Source: Azospirillum sp. 51_20
GTDB lineage: Bacteria; Pseudomonadota; Alphaproteobacteria; RF32; CAG-239
Assembly: GCA_001917175.1 (NCBI GenBank)
Contig: MNTV01000018.1
Coordinates: 1 to 64,000 of the forward strand
DNA: 64,000 bases
Reading direction: 5' to 3'
The notes under the pieces are model-generated. The model was given only the letters and a program-made list of their open reading frames with translations, did not search any database and was not told the DNA's origin. This document shows, piece by piece, positions 16,373 to 26,000 of this stretch. The position numbers were made by a program, and so were the translations under genes. Every line of letters begins with the position of its first letter. Position 1 is the stretch's first letter.

Positions 16373-17635
16373 ATGTTTAAAATCTGTCATAATTTCAAAA
16401 AAATTACCGTTTGTCTTCTGTGGGCGGGCATGCTGGCCGGCTGCAAAACGCCGGCGCCGGAACCGGAGCCGGTCGAAGCGGATCCGCTTTCCGCCGCCTC
16501 CCTCATCAACCTGCAGGATCCCAACATGATCCGCACGCCGAAAGGCGCCAGTTCGCTTGATCTGGAAACGCCGCTGCGTTGCAACGTCAACTGGAAAACG
16601 CAGGAAATGATCACCGCCCTGCCTTACAACATGAAAGCCTTCAACCTCACCCGCAACGGCATCAACAATCCGCTGCCGCGCTTTGAGGTAACCGGTTTTT
16701 CCTTCAAAACCATGCCGGCGGAAAAAGCGCTCCTGAAACTGCTTAAAGAAGCGGATATCCGGCTGGTGGCCAAAGATGCGCCTTACACCAGCATTTCGGC
16801 GGAAAATTTGCGCGGCGAACTGTCGGAAGTGGTCAAAATGATTACCGACGCGGCCGAAATTTACTATAACTACAACGCCGAAACCAAAACGCTGACCATC
16901 AGCCGCAAAAACAACTTTACGCTCTATGTGCCGAAATCGCGGCCGATCATTCTGGCACTGCTCGACGTTCTGCGCGGGTCGGGCATCACCAACATCACGA
17001 CCGACTGGTCCGATTACTCAATCACCTTCGACGCCGATTTTGAACTGAGAACCAAAATTCAGGATCTTCTCGACTATTTTGAGGAAAATCCGGTGTTGAT
17101 CGCATATGACGTCAGCGTATTTACCATTTATCCGTATAATGCGCAAAACGACATCGAGTGGCAAAAACTGCTGAACATCTTTGATTTCGGCACCATCAAA
17201 ACCGCCAAAACCGGCGTTATCGGACGGGTGCTGACCACTTCGGACGATCTGAATTTCAAAACCCTGCAGCGGTTCCTTTCCGGCCAGGCCAGAGTGGTTA
17301 AGGCCGCAGAGGGAAAATTCGTGGTTCCCAACCTGTGGCTGGCTCGTTTCGACATCGGCAAATGCGCCGCCCGGAAGTCGCCGGAAGCTCAGGTTTCGCT
17401 CTTGGCAAAATCCTCCCTGATGCCGCAAAACCGGATTTTTTCGGACATTACACTGGAAGGCACCGAAGGACAGATCACCCAGTTCAACATTCGCAGCAAA
17501 CTGGGAGAAAATTTCCTGATCATCGGCATCCCCAACGAAATTTTCGGCATCAGCAGTCCGAAATCGGAAACGATCGTGTTTATGGTACCGAGAATCATCC
17601 GTACCTTAAAAAAACAGGTACCAACGGCAAATTAA
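16373..17635 (+). CDS. Secretin-N-domain-like outer-membrane lipoprotein
   Basis: 420 aa with a lipoprotein signal peptide (LAGC, Cys near residue 24) followed by a Pro/Glu linker. Residues about 105-190 resemble the N0/STN-type domain at the front of secretins and BfpB/PilN proteins (KALLKLLKEADIRLV and a following strand pair). The rest is beta-rich, with a final strand series ending ETIVFMVPRIIRTL, similar in style to the end of a secretin, but it is shorter than PilN at 50134 (541 aa) and lacks a clear full secretin core. It could be a second, reduced outer-membrane ring component or a PilN-like pilotin. It follows the 163-aa gene by 41 bases and precedes a one-TM protein. Confidence 0.6.
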   Translation: MFKICHNFKKITVCLLWAGMLAGCKTPAPEPEPVEADPLSAASLINLQDPNMIRTPKGASSLDLETPLRCNVNWKTQEMITALPYNMKAFNLTRNGINNPLPRFEVTGFSFKTMPAEKALLKLLKEADIRLVAKDAPYTSISAENLRGELSEVVKMITDAAEIYYNYNAETKTLTISRKNNFTLYVPKSRPIILALLDVLRGSGITNITTDWSDYSITFDADFELRTKIQDLLDYFEENPVLIAYDVSVFTIYPYNAQNDIEWQKLLNIFDFGTIKTAKTGVIGRVLTTSDDLNFKTLQRFLSGQARVVKAAEGKFVVPNLWLARFDIGKCAARKSPEAQVSLLAKSSLMPQNRIFSDITLEGTEGQITQFNIRSKLGENFLIIGIPNEIFGISSPKSETIVFMVPRIIRTLKKQVPTAN

Positions 17636-17666
17636 TAATTATCGCAATTAAAGGAGATTAGGGAAA

Positions 17667-18404
17667 ATGGACAACATCAATAAAGCTCCCGGCGGAACCC
17701 CCGTCCGGCATAAGCTGAAAAAGGTAAAAAGACCGATCAAACGCCCCGTCAGCACGCCGGAAACGCTTTCCGTCCCGCCTAAAACCACGGAATTTGCCGC
17801 TCCGCGTCCGGATCAAAGCATTGCTCCGGCCATGACTTCCTCCGCCGCGGCGGAGGAACATCAGGCGCCCGTGCCGGAAAAAATGGACGCTTTCAGCCTG
17901 GACGCCTTTCTTGACGGCGACAATCTGCCGGCTATTCAACAAGATACGAGATTACAGCAGAACAATTTTGAACGCGGCTTTATCCGCGACGAGGACATCA
18001 ATCCGACGCCGCCCAGCTGGAAAGACAGAATGGTCGTCGGCGATTTGTACACCGGCTTTGCCGTTTTCGTCACCGCCGCCGTTTTCCTTTTGTTCGGCAT
18101 CATGTTTGCCAAAATATTCTTAAGCGGTCCGACCACCGTTCAAAACGGTTTGCAAGGCGTTGTCATCAACTCGGAAGTACCGCGGGGACGAGCCCGCTGC
18201 GGCGTGGCCGAAAAAACACAGGGCTGCGTTTTGTACATTATGAATCCGCAGCGTCAGGACTTAAACGGCCGCGATTTTTACGATTTGGCCGCCCAGTTGA
18301 CCGGGCGCCAGCGGTTTATGATCGAAACCGGAAACATGCGCTATTCCAGTATTAAAATCAAACCGGGCGAAATTGCGCAACTTAACATTCCGCCTTTGCA
18401 ATAA
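17667..18404 (+). CDS. Bitopic inner-membrane protein with periplasmic domain
   Basis: 245 aa, ATG at 17667 behind AAAGGAG. The first 125 residues are cytoplasmic, basic at the start (KLKKVKRPIKRP) and otherwise Pro/Ser/Ala-rich. One membrane helix lies at about 133-153 (FAVFVTAAVFLLFGIMFA). The periplasmic part of about 90 residues has two cysteines and a KIKPGEIAQL segment near its end. The arrangement recalls VirB10/PilO-type linkers between cytoplasm and periplasm, but no family is recognised. As last gene of the operon, with a secretin-like lipoprotein before it, it may be the inner-membrane partner of that protein. Confidence 0.6.
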   Translation: MDNINKAPGGTPVRHKLKKVKRPIKRPVSTPETLSVPPKTTEFAAPRPDQSIAPAMTSSAAAEEHQAPVPEKMDAFSLDAFLDGDNLPAIQQDTRLQQNNFERGFIRDEDINPTPPSWKDRMVVGDLYTGFAVFVTAAVFLLFGIMFAKIFLSGPTTVQNGLQGVVINSEVPRGRARCGVAEKTQGCVLYIMNPQRQDLNGRDFYDLAAQLTGRQRFMIETGNMRYSSIKIKPGEIAQLNIPPLQ

Positions 18405-18420
18405 GTCGTTTTCCTTCATC

Positions 18421-18447
18421 CCTCCCCTTGACGGGAGGGATTTTTTT
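18421..18447 (+). terminator. Rho-independent terminator closing the plus-strand operon
   Basis: CCTCCC, short loop, GGGAGG, then seven T residues, starting 17 bases after the stop at 18404. Confidence 0.8.
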
Positions 18448-18479
18448 ATACCGCCCCACGGCAGGCGTGTGGTTAAAGA

Positions 18480-18712
18480 GAGCTTACAGCTTTTTTCGTT
18501 TCCTCTTTTCCTTCCTCCGTCTTTTCTTGCTCTCCCTGCTTTTTTCCGTTCTTCTTTTTTTCGCTCTTTTCATCTTTCCCGTTTTGCTCTTTCCCCCTTT
18601 TTCCTCTTTTTCGTTTCTTTCCCTGTTCTTCCTTTTTCCCTCTTTTCTGCTTTCCTTTTCCTTCTTTCCGTTCTTTTTTTTCCGCCCTTCCCACCTTTCC
18701 CGCTTTGCTCTT
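18480..18712. repeat. Polypyrimidine tract (C/T-rich on plus)
   Basis: About 230 bases almost free of A on the plus strand, made of imperfect TTTTC, CTTTCC and TTTCCCGCTTTGCTC words. It ends in TTTGCTCTTTGC just before an IS200-like remnant. The minus strand of 21165-21990 is the same kind of sequence with the same boundary words, so this is the short arm of an inverted pair. Frames through it are compositional and not genes. Confidence 0.8.
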
Positions 18713-18779
18713 TGCGTATATAAGACTCTTTTACCGTTGTAGCAAAAACGGTCGGAAAATGCCTGACAAAGGACAAAGG

Positions 18780-19290
18780 CATTTTTTATGAATATGTGTA
18801 CCGTTTGCACATATAATGCGGCCCCCGAAAATACTTTGTTTCTTCGTCCCGAAATATCGAAGACCGTTCTTTTACGGAGAAAAACGCTTGAAAACGGGGG
18901 AATGATCGGAAAATCAACCGTGATCCGTAATATTCACATTTTACCGGGGATGCCGCCCGAATATTCCGTCAATTCAATTGCAGGCTGTTTCAAAGGCAAG
19001 AGCAGTTTGTCGATATATAAGTGTTGGGGAAATGCAAGGTTTCGGGATTGCAACCGGGAATTTTGGCGCCAAGGGAATTACGTTGATCTCTAAGAACACT
19101 CAAAGGATAGTCAAGAGCATTCGTAAAAAGACGCCGGGCAAAGTCTGCTCACACCGGACTTTGCCCCGTTTACGACGAGCCGGGCAGCCATCGTTTTGTC
19201 GGGGTGTCATGCCCTTAAGGTGTTTGCCGGCACCGTGAGGGTTACACCCGCTTATGAAGAACCCCGCGCTTTATGTGAGGCCCTTTTTAT
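18780..19290 (+). pseudogene. Decayed IS200-like element, copy 1
   Basis: Translation of about 18930-19140, with one frameshift near 19082, gives the C-terminal two thirds of an IS200/IS605 Y1 transposase (core CFKGKSSLSIYKCWGNARF, then NREFW). The HUH motif has decayed: PDHIHML reads RNIHIL, so the first histidine is lost. The C-terminal catalytic tyrosine position (EYI) reads KSI. The right end (about 19205-19290) shares GCCCTTAAG, GGCACCGTGAGG and the CCGCG hairpin region with copy 2. Inactive; it lies just after the polypyrimidine tract. Confidence 0.7.
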
Positions 19291-19475
19291 TGCGCCAGCA
19301 GCTTTTTTTCGTCTCTCCTTTTACGGAAGATTTTTACACACCTGGAACAATCCGTCGGAAGCAGCGATAACCGTCCTCTTCTTTGGGCTGTGCCTTCGAT
19401 GGTTTTGCAAAGAAAAACAAAGACATATTTCAGCAGCTGCCGGAACGCCACGCCGCAAACGCCTTTTTTGGGCGG
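19291..19475. other. Gap with nothing recognisable
   Basis: Between the right end of IS200-like copy 1 and the XRE gene there is no coding potential, terminator or repeat that I can support. A T-run at about 19306-19312 is not preceded by a clear hairpin. Confidence 0.4.
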
Positions 19476-19844
19476 TTACGGTTTCTTTCTTTGTACCTGC
19501 AACGGCATAAACTTATCCGGCGGACAATAAACGGCTTCTTCTTTGCCAGAAATGATTTTGACCGAAGAACGTCCGGTCTTGACGTTTATGCCTTCAAAAA
19601 ACAGGCTGACCGGAACCTGCAGCACCTGGCTGATCATCCACAGACGGCTGCCGGACACGCGATTGTTGCCGTTTTCATATTTTTGTACCTGCTGAAAGGT
19701 TGTTCCTACCGAGCCGGCCAGTTCGACCTGGCTTACATGCCGAAGCTTGCGGAAATAGCGTATCCGGCCGCCGATAAAAACGTCTATCGGATTAGGCTGG
19801 TTGTTTGGCGTGCGGGCACGATAGTTTTTAACAGGGTTAGTCAT
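19476..19844 (-). CDS. XRE-family transcriptional regulator
   Basis: 122 aa from the ATG at 19844, chosen because GAGGAAC stands just upstream; the frame extends to 19919 but those codons overlap a hairpin. Residues about 20-80 are a single helix-turn-helix domain of the kind frequent in alphaproteobacteria (IGGRIRYFRKLRHVSQVEL, then FQQVQKYENGNNRVS), ending in VSLFFEG. The C-terminal 40 residues are of unknown role. It is alone in the island between the two IS200-like units and is not in an operon. It could regulate the T4SS or itself, or be a remnant of a mobile element. Confidence 0.8.
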   Translation of the reverse strand: MTNPVKNYRARTPNNQPNPIDVFIGGRIRYFRKLRHVSQVELAGSVGTTFQQVQKYENGNNRVSGSRLWMISQVLQVPVSLFFEGINVKTGRSSVKIISGKEEAVYCPPDKFMPLQVQRKKP

Positions 19845-19899
19845 AGTCTGTTCCTCAAATTTTTTACCAAAAATCTGACCACCTTTCCGTTTTTCGTTC

Positions 19900-19930
19900 G
19901 CAAATAAAACAAAAACCACCAGAAGGTGGT
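19900..19930 (-). terminator. Rho-independent terminator, minus strand
   Basis: On the minus strand ACCACC, TTCT, GGTGGT (19930-19915) is followed by TTTTTGTTTTATTTG. It would end a leftward transcript coming from the structured stretch at 19931-20300, before the XRE gene begins at 19844. It could also be a 5' leader hairpin of the XRE gene. Confidence 0.55.
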
Positions 19931-20170
19931 CGGAGAGGTAGAAAAATCATGCATAACTATGATCCCTTAAGCCTTTAAAACCTGAGGGTTTCTGGATATT
20001 GCTTAAAGCTCCCCGGCCTTGGCTTGGCAGGGGATATACAAACTGTACGGACAATGCGGCCGACAGTTTCACGGTATGATATCCGCTAATACCGGTTATG
20101 CGAGAGCTTTCTACGACTCCGCATCCTCTCGGATGCTGAGCAGCAACATTGCTGCCTGTTTTTCAAGTTA
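19931..20170. ncRNA. Candidate structured RNA, strand uncertain
   Basis: No protein gene fits here, yet complementary arms are dense. TTAAGC at 19967 pairs with GCTTAA and encloses an AAACC/GGTTT hairpin; TCCCC pairs with GGGGA (20010-20034); AAACTGT pairs with ACAGTTT (20040-20070); GGATAT pairs with ATATCC; GCATCC pairs with GGATGC (about 20131-20146). At about 20150-20168 GCAGCAA/TTGCTGC is followed by CTGTTTTT, a plus-strand terminator. A 9-codon frame behind GGAGAGG (ATG at 19949) opens it on the plus strand. On the minus strand it would end at the terminator 19930-19900. It matches no RNA family I know; tmRNA and RNase P were considered and rejected. Confidence 0.35.
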
Positions 20171-20599
20171 AACAATAATTCTGCCAAAAGCAACAACTAT
20201 TTGAAGAACGGCAAAAATCCCGACATGCAGGGATACATGTACCCGGCATTTCTTCTCTCACCCCTGCGACCAAGGATATACACCGCTTTCTTTAAATTAA
20301 AGTAAAAACGGAACTTGATAAATATAACAACTTTTATTTTAAAAACGGCAACATCTAACCTTCAATTTTAAAATAAGCTTTTCGGCACGTTTTCCTCCTG
20401 CCCGCAGAAAAAACCGGTTTTGCGCACAAAACAAGCAGACTGCTATAAAAGTTTTTAAGCGCATGCCTTACCCGGCAGGAAAAACCGTTTTGTCTTTTGA
20501 CCGAAAAGCAGCTAAAATGAGAAAAAAACGAAAAATTGCACCATCGTTTGCCGGCCGTCGAACATAATTACGCCAGCGCCGATCCATTCGCATCATGCG
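20171..20599. other. Intergenic stretch without a supported gene
   Basis: From about 20170 to 20300 one plus-strand frame stays open to a TAA (peptide containing NNYLKNGKNPDMQGYMYPAF) but has no start with a ribosome site, so it may be a gene remnant. From 20300 to 20600 the sequence is AT-rich with A-tracts and no coding signal. TTTTGCGCACAAAA near 20416 partly resembles the operator-like repeat at 11241. Confidence 0.4.
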
Positions 20600-21110
20600 C
20601 GGCAAAAGGTTCCCGCGTAAAACACGCGGTTTTTCGTATGCGGATATAATCCTCACGGTGCCGACAATGTCTTAAGGGCATAAGAGGGACTGATAAGGCG
20701 ATTATTACCAGCTTGCCGTAAACGGATCAAAATCCATAGTCAACTGACTTTTCTCCGCGTTTTCTTTAAGTTGATTTCGGATATACTCGGCTATCTTTTG
20801 GGTATTCTTTCCACCGGTATCGACACAGTGCCCTTTACACCAAAACTCTCGGTTTCTATATCGAAATTTCGCATTTCCCCATCTTTCGTATATCATAAGA
20901 CTGCTTTTACCTTTGAGATATCCCATTATTGAGCTTACCGAAAACTTAGGTGATATCTCCCGTAACATATGAATATGGTCCGGACAAACTTCGGTTTCAA
21001 CAATTCCTGCTCCTTTTCGTCGGCATGTTCCCTAAGTATAGCTCCTATTTCCGCCCTAAAACGCCTTTCTGCAATATTTCGGGACGATGGTATTTTCGGG
21101 TTCCATATTG
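20600..21110 (-). pseudogene. IS200-like element, copy 2, frameshifted transposase
   Basis: On the minus strand, 20968-20705 plus the upstream in-frame codons encode most of an IS200 Y1 transposase. The HUH motif (VCPDHIHML) is intact, as are SVSSIMGYLKGKSSL and NREFW, and the catalytic tyrosine is plausible in AEYIRNQ. Upstream, around 21010-21080, the protein jumps frame (AEIGAILRE, then CRRKGAGIVE) and a stop interrupts YCRKAF, so it cannot be made as is. The right end at about 20690-20600 holds GGCACCGTGAGG and the hairpin CCGCGT/ACGCGG. Better preserved than copy 1 and in opposite orientation. Confidence 0.75.
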
Positions 21111-21164
21111 TGTGTTCATTAAGACTGCTGCCGGCCCGTATTTCTTACAATGGCAAAGGAATTT

Positions 21165-21990
21165 TTATATGCAAAGAGCAAAGCGGGAAAGAGGAAAAGA
21201 GCGGGAAAAAGAAGGACAGAAAGAAGGGAAAGAGAAACGAAAAAAAGAGGGAGAGCAAAGTGGGAAAGGTGGGAAAAGCGGGAAAAAGAAGGCCAGAAAG
21301 AAAGGAAAGAGAAAGAGAAAGAGAAAGAGAAAGGGAAAGAAAAACGAAAAAAAGAGGGAGAGCAAAGCGGGAAAGGTGGCAGAAAGAAAGGAAAGAGAAA
21401 GAGCAAAGCGGGAAAGGTGGGAAAAGCGGGAAAAAGAAGGACAGAAAGAAAGGAAAGAGAAAGAGAAAGAGAAAGAGAAAGAGAAAGAGAAAGGGAAAGA
21501 AAAACGAAAAAAAGAGGGAGAGCAAAGCGGGAAAGGTGGGAAAAGCGGGAAAAAGAAGGGCAGAAAGAAAGGAAAGAGAAAGAGAAACGAAAAAAGAGGG
21601 AAAGCAAAGCGGGAAAGAGGAAAAGAGCGGAAAAAAAAGGGCAGAAAGAAAGGAAAGAGAAAGGGAAAGAAAAACGAAAAAAAGAGGGAGAGCAAAGCGG
21701 GAAAGGGGGGAAAAGCGGGAAAAAGAAGGACAGAAAGAAAGGAAGGAAAGGCGGAAAGAGCAGGAAAAAGAAGGACAGAAAGAAAGGAAAGAGAAAGGGA
21801 AAGAAAAACGAAAAATAAAAGAGGGAAAGCAAAGCGGGAAAGGCAGAAAGAGCGGGAAAAAGAAGGACAGAAAGAAAGGAAAGAGAAAGGGAAAGAAAAA
21901 CGAAAAAAAGAGGGAGAGCAAAGCGGGAAAGAGGAAAAGAGCGGAAAAAAGAAGAAAAGGAAACGACAAAGAGCGAAATGGAAAAAAGCC
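21165..21990. repeat. Long polypurine (A/G) repeat tract
   Basis: About 825 bases of almost pure A/G on the plus strand, with rare C. The recurring words are GAGGGAGAGCAAAGCGGGAA, GGAAAAAGAAGGACAGAAAG and runs of GAAAGA. The marker GAGAGCAAAG or AAAGCAAAG appears about eight times (near 21251, 21358, 21518, 21605, 21690, 21828, 21915) at uneven spacing. All frames stay open for hundreds of codons because A/G words contain few stops; the Lys/Arg/Glu peptides have no ribosome site and are not taken as genes. On the minus strand it has the polarity of the tract at 18480 and is likewise followed by an IS200-like remnant. Confidence 0.85.
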
Positions 21991-22034
21991 GTAAGTTCTC
22001 CTCAACCATGCCCCCGGCGCAGGGTTTTCCCGCT

Positions 22035-22066
22035 ACAAAAAAGCCGAAACCTTGGGTTTCGGCTTT
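22035..22066 (-). terminator. Rho-independent terminator of the virB operon
   Basis: On the minus strand a perfect 12-base stem (AAAGCCGAAACC, CAA loop, GGTTTCGGCTTT) followed by a T-run, 26 bases past the virB11 stop. Confidence 0.85.
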
Positions 22067-22091
22067 GATAAAAAACATGGAAATCCCCGCT

Positions 22092-23060
22092 CTAAGTAAC
22101 TTCCGTTACCGCGCGCAGGTTGCCGTCACGGTTGATTTGCACGACTCGCAGTTTATGATGCATTTCCTCAATCGTTTTCTTGCGATCCATGGTCGGATAA
22201 GTATGCAGAATACGATCGACAAAAGCCTCGTAAGCGGCGGTCGAACTTTCCGCGTGGATGGTGGCCAGACAGTTGTCGTGGCCGGATCCCATCAGTTCCC
22301 AAAGCGCGCCGGCGTTACTGGTGGAAATTTCGCCGCCGATGATCGCGTCGGGCGTAAAACGTACCACCAAGTCGATGATTTTGGCATAGTCGAACTGGTT
22401 TGTCTGTTCGGTACGCGACATCACGATATGGGTGCGGTTAGGATGCGGAACCAGCAGTTCGCGCGTATCTTCAATGGTGATGATCCGTTTATGAATATCC
22501 AAAATCTTCAGCAGGTTGTTCAAAAACGTCGTTTTACCGGTAGAAGTCGCACCGCTGACCAGAATATGATCGCCGCGCTTGATGCTGAGCAACAGCCGTT
22601 CATAAGGATCTTCCGGATCCTTGATCGTTTTCAGCGGATTGATCTGATGAAGCTTTTCCCCCTGCTTCAAACCGTAGTCGCCCAAGCCGAAAGCCACGTC
22701 GTCGCTGTGCACGCGGATGGTAAGCGCAATGCCGCCGGTCAGATCTTCTTCGTCATACATCACGTTTTTGCCGCAAATGGCAGAAAAACGGTGTTCGCCG
22801 GGAATGCTGGCATAAACCACCGGACTGCCGGCAACCGGATCAAACGGAATTTCATAGGTGTTGGCGACAATATAAAGCAAATCGGTCAGATATTCCTTCG
22901 TCAGCTTTTCATCCTTGTACATCACCCAGGGGTAGGCGCGTTTGCCGCGCAGGCGCAGCCAGACCTGGCCGGCGCGGTTGATTGCCACTTCTTCGATATT
23001 GTCCTGATTGTACCAGTATGAAAGCGGTCGCAGAACAGATTCCAATACTTCAAAGCTCAT
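22092..23060 (-). CDS. virB11: VirB11-like T4SS traffic ATPase
   Basis: 322 aa, ATG at 23060 behind AAGGAGG. It shows the full set of VirB11 motifs: an N-terminal domain with NIEEVAINRAGQVWL, Walker A SGATSTGKTT (about 167-176), Asp box ITIEDTREL, Walker B region FTPDAIIGGE and His box NCLATIHAES. The family forms a cytoplasmic hexameric ring that powers pilus assembly and substrate transfer together with VirB4. Length is typical. It is the last gene of the minus-strand operon, nine bases after the VirB10-like gene and followed by a strong terminator. Confidence 0.93.
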   Translation of the reverse strand: MSFEVLESVLRPLSYWYNQDNIEEVAINRAGQVWLRLRGKRAYPWVMYKDEKLTKEYLTDLLYIVANTYEIPFDPVAGSPVVYASIPGEHRFSAICGKNVMYDEEDLTGGIALTIRVHSDDVAFGLGDYGLKQGEKLHQINPLKTIKDPEDPYERLLLSIKRGDHILVSGATSTGKTTFLNNLLKILDIHKRIITIEDTRELLVPHPNRTHIVMSRTEQTNQFDYAKIIDLVVRFTPDAIIGGEISTSNAGALWELMGSGHDNCLATIHAESSTAAYEAFVDRILHTYPTMDRKKTIEEMHHKLRVVQINRDGNLRAVTEVT

Positions 23061-23069
23061 GTAACCTCC

Positions 23070-26000
23070 TTAAAACAACTGCGGTACGCCGCTGCTTGAT
23101 GAAGACGAAGACGACGAAGAAGACGAACCGCCGCCCATACTCGGCGGAGGCGGAGGCGTTGCTCCGACCGTCGAAGCCGGCGCGCGGCCGGACTGTTTGG
23201 CGCTGCTGTCCTCCAGCAGAACCGGCTGAACTTCAGCTTTCTCAGATTCGTAAACGACCTGAGAGGAAGCCGAGCCGCCACCGCCACCGGCCTGTTTGAT
23301 CCGACGTTCGGCCGCCTGCGTGGCAATACGGTCCTGCGCTTCCTTATCGTCGATCAGCACGTCTTTCTTCTTCATGTTGGTCGAGGCGTCGGCATCACGC
23401 TCCAGCGTTCTCAGCCACAGGTCGACTTTCGGATAGACGATGATACGGGTACCGGCCGGAACATAAGTCAGCGCACGGATGTTGGTCTTGTCGGACAGGA
23501 TCATTTCAAAAATCTGGTTCATCTGGTCAATGAAATTCTGACGCGCGTCATTGGCCGCCTGTTGACGGGACGTTTCCGAATCCATGGTGCTTTCTTCTTC
23601 ATCGGTCGCCATCATATAGCTGGTTGCGCTGGTTAAAAGCGTGGTAATCAGCGGCATGCCGTATTTCTTGCCAAGCTGCTGGTCAACATAACCCAGCGCG
23701 CCGCCGCGTCCCTGAGCGTCGCCGGTTTCGCCCTGGAAGGTAAACAATACGCCGTCGGGACGGATCAACCGCTGCCAGACAATGGTAATGCGCGCGGATT
23801 CCGACGCGGTTTCGGTACCACCGCCGCCGGCAGTGCCGCCGAGTTCGCCCATCAGCCGGCTGCCGGCCGGAATGACGATGTTCCTGCCGTCTTCGGCATA
23901 GACATTGCGCTCAACAAACGCCGTAATCGGCACCGGATTCTGCGTATCGATGGAACGGGCAATAACAGCCGGAATCGGCTTGTCGGCCAAAATCATTTCG
24001 CTCATGTCCACCCGCCAGGAAGAAATAACCTTGTCAATGCCCTGTTCCTGCCAATCTTTCTGGTAGCCGTCAAACGCCTCCTTGCGGATGCTGGAACTGA
24101 TTTTGCCGACGTACATTCCCTGCCGGCGCTCGTTTTGCGCCGTCTGCAAAGCTGCCGCCCGCTGCGGATCATAACGCTCGCCCGGACCAAAACCGCCGCC
24201 GGGACCGAGGTTGCCGCCGCCGGTACCGGTGCCGTACGCGCCGCCCTGGCCGAAAGTTCCGGCCGGAACGAACATTTCGCCGGTATCGGCTTTTTTGGCC
24301 GCTTCTTCAATACCGATCAGCGAACCTTCGCCGTCCACGATCAAGCCGTCCGGCAACAATTTGCCGATAACCGTTCCCTTTTTGTCAACGACATTGCCGT
24401 CTTCCAGAATATCGCCCAGATATTCGCCGTCCGGCGTCAACGCAATGTTCAGTGAACGTTTGAACTGACCGACGTCGGCAACCTCTCGCGCGCCGACTTC
24501 CGGCAACTCCGCCGGCTGAGCGGGCTGCGGCTTCTCATACCAGTTCAATTTGGTATTGCCGATTACCGAACCGTCCAGACTGATGGCCGAACCGTCTTTG
24601 TTCAGCTGACCGATGACATTGCCGCGGGCGTCAACGATTTCCCCGCCTTCAACCGCTTCACCGAGAACGTTGCCGTTAAAATCAAGCACTTTTCCTTTGG
24701 CGTCGACATAACCGATAACTTTGTTGTTTTTGTCATAAACCAGTTTGCGCTTTTCTCCGGCCATGCCGATTACATTGCCTTCGCCGTCAACGACGGAACC
24801 GTCGGCCTGCAATTTGCCGATAACTTTTCCGTCCTTGTCAAGTACGTTACCGTTGACGTCAATATGCCCCAGAACCCTGCCGTCGGCAGCAACGGCAAGC
24901 TGCTGCTCGTCGGCGCTGACGCGGCCGATCACCCTGCCCTTGGCGTCCACCGCCTGCAACCGGGGCGAAACATAACCGATAATGTTGCCGTCCTTGTCAT
25001 AAATGGGCTGTCTTTTCACCGCTTCGTAAAACTGCAGCGGCCGGGCGCGGGCAATCACTTCGCCGGCGGCGGAAATGATGTCGCCAGAGGAACCCAGAGT
25101 GCCGACCAGCTCGTTTTCCGCATTCAGAACCCGGCCGTCGAGCCTCAGTTCACCGAGAATGGCGTTTAAATTGTCACGGATGTGGAAATCACGGTTGCCG
25201 CGGCCGATCGCTTTGCCTTCCTTGTTGACCAGAAAACCTCTGGTCAGGGCGCCAAGGTTCTGATTGCCCAGCGACAGCACCTGTCCGTCGGCGGTAATAT
25301 AGCCGCTGACCAGATCATTGTTGTCGTAAATATACATGTCGTAAAGGGCATATCCCGCCTTTTCGCCGCCGATGACGACATTGCCGTCGAAATCGACCAT
25401 GCCGCTCTTTTCGCCGCGGCCGTTGATCACTTCCGCCTTGTCGTTGACGGTACCGATCAACTTGTTGTCATTGCCGAAAGCAAAACGGTATTTGAACAAA
25501 ATTCCGGTCGGCAGCCCGGTTTTGGAGCTGACCGAATCGTCCGGACGAATATAGCCGATGACGCTGTTTTGCGCATTAATTACGGTACCGTCGAGCGTTG
25601 ACCGGCCGATAATCACATTGTTGAAATTCATCACCGGCGCCACTTCCACCCGTTTGCCCGTCAATGCGCCTTTGCCGTCCAAAAGCTGACCGCGGCGATT
25701 GATGCAGCCGAGATTCTGGTTGGCGTAATTCAGTACCTTGCCGTTGGCGGCAACGGTGCCTACCGTATTGCCGTTAAAGTCAATTACCGCACCCGGTGTT
25801 ACCGCATGACCGATAATCGTATTGTTGACGGAAAATACCTGTCCGTTGGGCAAAAGACGTCCCATGTTGACTTCGCGATAGTTGCGGACTTCGCCCTGCG
25901 CCGCCGTCACTCCGACAAACTCGCACCGCTCATCAATCACCGGCATATAAGAAACGGCGCCGCCGACAACAATGCCGCCGTTGTCAAAAACAACATCGCC

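Noticed and set aside
18428..18742. Phe/Leu-rich frames that look like a membrane protein
   Set aside because: They come from the polypyrimidine tract, where TTT/CTT/TCC codons dominate. No ribosome site and no plausible topology.
19931..20300. tmRNA, RNase P RNA or 6S RNA
   Set aside because: No tRNA-like arm, GTTCGA loop, tag frame of the usual type or RNase P core sequences could be found.
20950..22068. Several long Lys/Arg/Glu-rich (plus) and Phe/Ser-rich (minus) frames in the purine tract
   Set aside because: All frames are open because A/G-only sequence gives few stops. No start with a ribosome site, and periods are not multiples of three.
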